Positions 60,133 through 64,000 of a DNA stretch of 64,000 nucleotides are shown in pieces. A program made the translations under genes and the position numbers. Where the stretch lies: contig NZ_CP039695.1 of NCBI RefSeq assembly GCF_005145025.1, forward strand, positions 310,001 through 374,000, written 5' to 3'. The stretch is from Novosphingobium sp. EMRT-2. GTDB taxonomy: Bacteria > Pseudomonadota > Alphaproteobacteria > Sphingomonadales > Sphingomonadaceae. The notes under the pieces are model-generated. The model had not been told where the DNA came from. It saw only the letters and a program-made list of their open reading frames with translations, and made no database searches. Every line of letters begins with the position of its first letter. Within the stretch, counting starts at the first letter, position 1.

Positions 60133-60696
60133 ATGAAGATCAGCGGCGTGGACATCCGTCCGGGCAATATCCTGGAATACGAAAAGGGCATCTGGAAAGT
60201 TGCCAAGACCCAGCACACCCAGCCCGGCAAGGGCGGTGCCTTCATGCAGGTCGAGATGAAGAACCTCATCGACGGCCGCAAGACCAATGTCCGCTTCCGC
60301 AGCGCCGACACGGTCGAGCGCGTCCGCCTCGATACCAAGGACTTCCAGTTCCTCTATGCCGAAGGCGATGACCTGGTGTTCATGGACGTGGAAACCTACG
60401 ACCAGATCACCCTGCCCAGCGATCTTCTCGGCGATGCCGCCGCGTTCCTGCAGGACGGCATGACCGTGCTGCTCGAAATGTACGACGAACGCCCGATCTC
60501 GGTGCAGCTGCCCGAACAGGTCGAAGCCACCATCGTCGAAGCCGACGCCGTGGTGAAGGGCCAGACCGCCTCTTCGAGCTACAAGCCCGCGATCCTCGAC
60601 AACGGGGTGCGCGTGATGGTGCCGCCGCACATCGAAAGCGGCACGCGCATCGTCGTGGACGTGTACGAACGCTCCTACGTCGGCAAGGCGGGCTGA
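60133..60696 (+). CDS. efp: Translation elongation factor P
   Basis: A 187-residue, three-domain protein. It has [20 protein letters not shown] and [20 protein letters not shown], where the Lys in PGKGGA is the residue modified in other bacteria. It ends with [21 protein letters not shown] relieves stalling at polyproline, relevant here because TraB and BkdB carry proline-rich stretches. Modification genes are not visible in the window. Confidence 0.97.
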
Positions 60697-60702
60697 TCCA
60701 CG

Positions 60703-61527
60703 ATGGCCGCAATTTCCGGACTGATCCGCGTGATGGAACGTGCCGCCCGCAAGGCCGGCACGCGCCTGCGCCGTGACTTTGGCGAAGTCGAACATCTCCA
60801 GGTCAGCCGGAAGGGGCCGGCCGACTTCGTGTCCAAGGCGGATCAGGCCGCCGAACGGACGATCTGGGACGAGCTCCGCCAGGCGCGGCCGGACTGGGGC
60901 TTCCTGATGGAGGAAGGCGGCGAGATCGCGGGCGAGCCCGGCAAGCCGCGCTTCATCGTCGACCCGCTCGACGGCACCAGCAACTTCCTCCACGGCATCC
61001 CGCATTTCGCGATCTCGATCGCGGTGCAGGAACCCACGCTGGACGGCCGGGGCTGGGGCGAAGTGACCGCCGGCATCGTCTATCAGCCCGTGACCGACGA
61101 GAGCTTCTGGGCCGAGAAGACCCGTGGCGCATGGTTGCAGGATCGCCGCCTGCGCGTTTCGGCGCGCCGCCATCTGGATGAGGCGCTGATCGCCACCGGC
61201 ATTCCCTTCTCGGGCCGGGGCGACATGGGCGAATGGACCCGCATCTATCACGAGCTTGGCCCGCGCGTGGCCGGCATCCGTCGCTTCGGCGCGGCTTCGC
61301 TCGACCTCGCGTGGGTGGCAGCGGGCCGTTACGACGGGTTCTGGGAAAGCAGCCTGCAACCGTGGGACAGCGCCGCCGGATGCTTGCTGGTGCGCGAAGC
61401 CGGCGGGTTCGTTTCGGACTACAAGGGCCGTTCGCTGCCGATCTGCGACGAAACCGTCCTCGCCGGCAACGATGCGCTCCACTCCAAGCTGCACAAGCTG
61501 GTCGCGGGCGCGCTCAAGGCGCGCTGA
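60703..61527 (+). CDS. suhB: Inositol monophosphatase family protein (SuhB-like)
   Basis: A 274-residue metal-dependent phosphatase. The metal-binding motifs are FLMEEGGEIAG, FIVDPLDGTSNFLHGIPHFA and WDSAAGCLLVREAGGFVSDY. It starts 6 bp after the efp stop and is probably co-transcribed. Family members hydrolyse inositol phosphates or act as the SuhB transcription factor; which applies here is not shown. Confidence 0.92.
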   Translation: MAAISGLIRVMERAARKAGTRLRRDFGEVEHLQVSRKGPADFVSKADQAAERTIWDELRQARPDWGFLMEEGGEIAGEPGKPRFIVDPLDGTSNFLHGIPHFAISIAVQEPTLDGRGWGEVTAGIVYQPVTDESFWAEKTRGAWLQDRRLRVSARRHLDEALIATGIPFSGRGDMGEWTRIYHELGPRVAGIRRFGAASLDLAWVAAGRYDGFWESSLQPWDSAAGCLLVREAGGFVSDYKGRSLPICDETVLAGNDALHSKLHKLVAGALKAR

Positions 61528-61627
61528 GCGGCGCGTCTAAAATTTGCACATTGGCTCTGGCTTGCCGGGGAACAGCGCCCTATAGGGCGCCTTCGTTCTC
61601 CGGCACCGCCGGGGTTTCGTCGAACGC

Positions 61628-61713
61628 GCGGGCGTGGCGGAATGGTAGACGCAGCGGATTCAAAATCCGCCGTTGGTGACAACATGCCGGTTCGAGTCCG
61701 GCCGCCCGTACCA
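61628..61713 (+). tRNA. tRNA-Leu (CAA)
   Basis: An 86-nt tRNA with a long variable arm typical of leucine. The acceptor is GCGGGCG with CGCCCGT (one G-U), the anticodon stem GCGGA/TCCGC frames the loop TTCAAAA (anticodon CAA), and CCA is encoded. Confidence 0.93.
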
Positions 61714-61764
61714 CACTCCTGAATGCGAGGGAGCCTCAGCGCTCCCCCCTCAGCACTCTCCCAC

Positions 61765-61989
61765 TCAACACTCCTCGCCGACAAGGCGCCGGCCGTTGCG
61801 CTTGACCGGCGGCGCGGAGCGCGCGGGCCGCTCGCCCAGGATGCGCAGCAGCGACAGCGCGATCCGCACTTCCACGAAATCGTCGCCGCGCCCTTCGGAC
61901 ACCATCGCGGCCTCGGCCTCGAAGCCGCCGTCGCGCAAGTGCCGGGCGGCCGCCTGCCGCGCGGTGTCGATCGTTGCTGCGTCCGTCAT
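61765..61989 (-). CDS. Small soluble protein of unknown function
   Basis: A 74-residue protein (TIDTARQAAARHLRDGGFEA, then EVRIALSLLRILGERPA), rich in Ala and Arg. No signal or membrane segment is seen. It lies after tRNA-Leu and is divergent from the amidohydrolase gene. The composition looks like a genuine small alphaproteobacterial protein, but no family is recognised. Confidence 0.6.
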   Translation of the reverse strand: MTDAATIDTARQAAARHLRDGGFEAEAAMVSEGRGDDFVEVRIALSLLRILGERPARSAPPVKRNGRRLVGEEC

Positions 61990-62109
61990 GATCCGTCCTG
62001 TCTTGTCTCGCCTCCGATGTGGGGCCGGCGCCCGCGATTGCCACAAAGCATTTCTTCGGGGCCGGGAAAGGACGTTTGCACCGGACCCGCCCGGCGATAG
62101 AGTGGCACG

Positions 62110-63438
62110 ATGACGTTCCGCTCCCTGCTGGCGCTCGGCGCCGCCGCCCTTTGCATCCCCGCCACCGCTCAAGCCGCCGCACCCGATCTGCGCGCGGAAA
62201 TCGCCGCCGACCTGCCGGGGCTGCTGCAGACCTACCGCAACCTGCACGCGCACCCCGAACTCAGCTTCCAGGAAGTGAAGTCCGCCGCACAAATGGCCGC
62301 CGCCGCGCGCAAGGCGGGATTCGAGGTGACGGAGAAAGTGGGCCGGACCGGCGTCGTGGCGGTGCTGCGCAACGGTGCTGGGCCGACGGTGCTGATCCGC
62401 GCCGACATGGATGGTTTGCCGGTGGTCGAACAGACCGGGCTGCCCTTCGCCTCGAAGGATCGCGGCACGTCCACCGCTGGCGTCGAAAGCGGGATCATGC
62501 ACGCCTGCGGGCACGACACGCACATGACCGCGTGGATGGAAGTCGCCAAGCTGATGGCCGCGCACCGGGATGCATGGTCGGGCACGCTGGTGATGATCGG
62601 CCAGCCGGCGGAGGAAGTGGGCCTCGGCGCGCGCGCGATGCTGGCGGACGGGCTGTTCACCCGCTTTCCCAAGCCCGATTTCGCGCTGGCGTTCCACGAC
62701 ACCGGCGATCTCCCCTCGGGCGTGATCGGTGTGACGCCGGGCTACGCGCTCGCTAACGTCGATAGCGTGGACATCACCGTGAAGGGCCTTGGCGGGCACG
62801 GGGCCTATCCGCAGACGACGAAAGACCCGATCGTGCTGGCCAGCGCCATCGTCATGCGCCTGCAAACGCTGATCAGCCGCGAGAACAGCCCGTTCGAGCC
62901 GGGTGTCGTCACCGTCGGCAGTTTCCATGCGGGTGCCAAGCACAACATCATCCCCGACGAGGCCAGGCTGCAACTCACCGTGCGCAGCTACAGCGACGAC
63001 CAGCGCAAGCTGTTGCTCGACGGCATTCGTCGTATCGCGGCGGGCGAGGCGATGGCGTCAGGCGTGCCGCAGGACCGGATGCCGGTGGTCTCGGTGCTCG
63101 ATCCCTATACCCGCGCCACGTTCAATCCGCCCGCGTTCAGCCAGCGCGTGCTGGCCGACATGAAGCGGCAGTTTGGCGATACGGGCGCGGTGCAGACGCC
63201 GCCGGTGATGGCGGGCGAGGATTTCGGCGAGTTCTGGCGCGCCGATCCTGACCGCATGGGCGCGACGATTTTCTGGGTCGGCGGCCGCCCGGCCAGCGAA
63301 CTGGACGCGGCAAAGCGCGAGGGACGGGCGCTGCCATCGCTCCACAGCCCGTTCTGGGCGCCGGAGGCGGACAAGGTCATCGCCGCTGGCGCGGAAGCGC
63401 TGGTCAGCGAGGCGATGCGGCTGATGCCCAAGGGATGA
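62110..63438 (+). CDS. M20-family amidohydrolase, exported
   Basis: A 442-residue metallohydrolase with a signal peptide (FRSLLALGAAALCIPATAQA). It has RNLHAHPELSFQEVKSAAQM, metal ligands in MHACGHDTHMTAWMEVAK and IGQPAEEVGLGARAMLADGL, the dimerisation-domain part VDITVKGLGGHGAYPQTTKD, and a final metal-binding region PVMAGEDFGEFW. It belongs to the hippurate/IAA-amino-acid hydrolase group and cleaves N-acyl amino acids in the periplasm. The exact substrate is unknown. Confidence 0.92.
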   Translation: MTFRSLLALGAAALCIPATAQAAAPDLRAEIAADLPGLLQTYRNLHAHPELSFQEVKSAAQMAAAARKAGFEVTEKVGRTGVVAVLRNGAGPTVLIRADMDGLPVVEQTGLPFASKDRGTSTAGVESGIMHACGHDTHMTAWMEVAKLMAAHRDAWSGTLVMIGQPAEEVGLGARAMLADGLFTRFPKPDFALAFHDTGDLPSGVIGVTPGYALANVDSVDITVKGLGGHGAYPQTTKDPIVLASAIVMRLQTLISRENSPFEPGVVTVGSFHAGAKHNIIPDEARLQLTVRSYSDDQRKLLLDGIRRIAAGEAMASGVPQDRMPVVSVLDPYTRATFNPPAFSQRVLADMKRQFGDTGAVQTPPVMAGEDFGEFWRADPDRMGATIFWVGGRPASELDAAKREGRALPSLHSPFWAPEADKVIAAGAEALVSEAMRLMPKG

Positions 63439-63503
63439 CGGTGAGGAGCGTTACGGCGATCACGCGGCTTGCGTTCCTGATACGTTCCCGTTAAGCGCCG
63501 GCC

Positions 63504-64000
63504 ATGGCCAAACCCAAGCGCCGCTATGTCTGCCAGTCCTGCGGCAGCGTTTCTCCCCGCTGGCAGGGGCAGTGCGCCGATTGCGGCGAATGGAACACGC
63601 TGGTGGAGGAAGCGCCGGAGACGGTGTTTTCGGCCCGGCATGATCTGTCGAGCGGCGGGCGGCTCGTTTCGTTCGTCTCGCTCGATCAGCCGGTCAAGTT
63701 GCCGGAACGGCGCAAGACCGGGCTTGCCGAATTCGACCGCGCGCTGGGCGGCGGGCTGGTGCCGGGCTCGGCGATACTGATGGGCGGCGATCCAGGAATC
63801 GGCAAGTCCACGCTGCTGTTGCAAGCGGCGGCCTCCATCGCGCTGTCAGGTGCGGAAGCAGTCTATATCAGCGGCGAGGAAGCGTCCGACCAGGTGCGCC
63901 TGCGTGCCGACCGGCTCGGCCTGGGCAACGCGCCAATCCGGCTCGCGTCCAACACCTCGGTGCGCGACATCCTGACGACGCTGGGCGGGATGACGCCGCC
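63504..64000 (+). CDS. radA: DNA repair protein RadA (partial)
   Basis: The N-terminal 165 residues are in the window; the gene continues beyond 64000. The four-Cys zinc finger is in YVCQSCGSVSPRWQGQCADC. Walker A is MGGDPGIGKSTLLLQAAA, followed by VYISGEEASDQVRLRADRLG. RadA drives branch migration in recombination repair. The start has the usual MAKPKRRYVC opening. Confidence 0.96.
   Translation, partial: MAKPKRRYVCQSCGSVSPRWQGQCADCGEWNTLVEEAPETVFSARHDLSSGGRLVSFVSLDQPVKLPERRKTGLAEFDRALGGGLVPGSAILMGGDPGIGKSTLLLQAAASIALSGAEAVYISGEEASDQVRLRADRLGLGNAPIRLASNTSVRDILTTLGGMTP

Overview
The window looks like a chromosome segment of a GC-rich alphaproteobacterium of the order Sphingomonadales, probably Novosphingobium, Sphingobium or a close relative. 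The evidence is the character of the housekeeping proteins, the MucR-type regulator, the bkd gene order and the style of the palindromic repeats. No 16S rRNA gene is present, so the genus is an inference.

Region 1 (about 1-29400) is the end of an integrated conjugative element. Positions 1-18724 on the minus strand hold a nearly complete F-type type IV secretion operon. Read in transcription order it is: small secreted protein, dsbC-like, traA pilin, traL, traE, traK, traB, traV, traC, three small membrane proteins, traW, traU, a traN split into two genes, trbC, an S26 signal peptidase, traF, a trbB-like thioredoxin, traH, and the start of traG, which runs off the window. Most junctions are ATGA or GTGA overlaps. 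Three strong hairpins or palindromes sit in the few wider junctions. Divergent from it (18984-21687, plus strand) is a control module: an unknown 158-residue protein, an XRE repressor with a nearby palindrome, a leader ORF coupled to a MarR-like regulator, a Ros/MucR protein and an HU protein.

A serine recombinase gene (22259-29415) follows. It is cut by two identical 2790-bp IS21-family elements in opposite orientation. Removing each IS with one target duplication restores a single 520-codon frame, whose stop codon lies inside a tRNA-Asn gene. This marks the probable chromosome-element junction and suggests the element may no longer be mobile.

Region 2 (29401-64000) is core chromosome: tRNA-Asn, nadK, an EAL phosphodiesterase, an AT-rich orphan that resembles HslV/proteasome-type Ntn hydrolases, mfd, sdhE, a host-attachment-like gene, recG, tRNA-Asp, the branched-chain 2-oxoacid dehydrogenase operon (bkdA1-bkdA2-bkdB), thyA and tRNA-Pro. 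Next come a zapA / 6S-RNA-like / fthC locus and a central carbon cluster (tkt, gap, pgk, class I aldolase) followed by thiE. The rest is an ABC efflux operon, an OPT transporter, efp, a suhB-like phosphatase, tRNA-Leu, an M20 amidohydrolase and the start of radA. Palindromic repeats are scattered between genes, and three have entered the linker of bkdB.

The items most worth following up are the twice-interrupted recombinase at tRNA-Asn, the split TraN with its structured junctions, and the orphan Ntn hydrolase.
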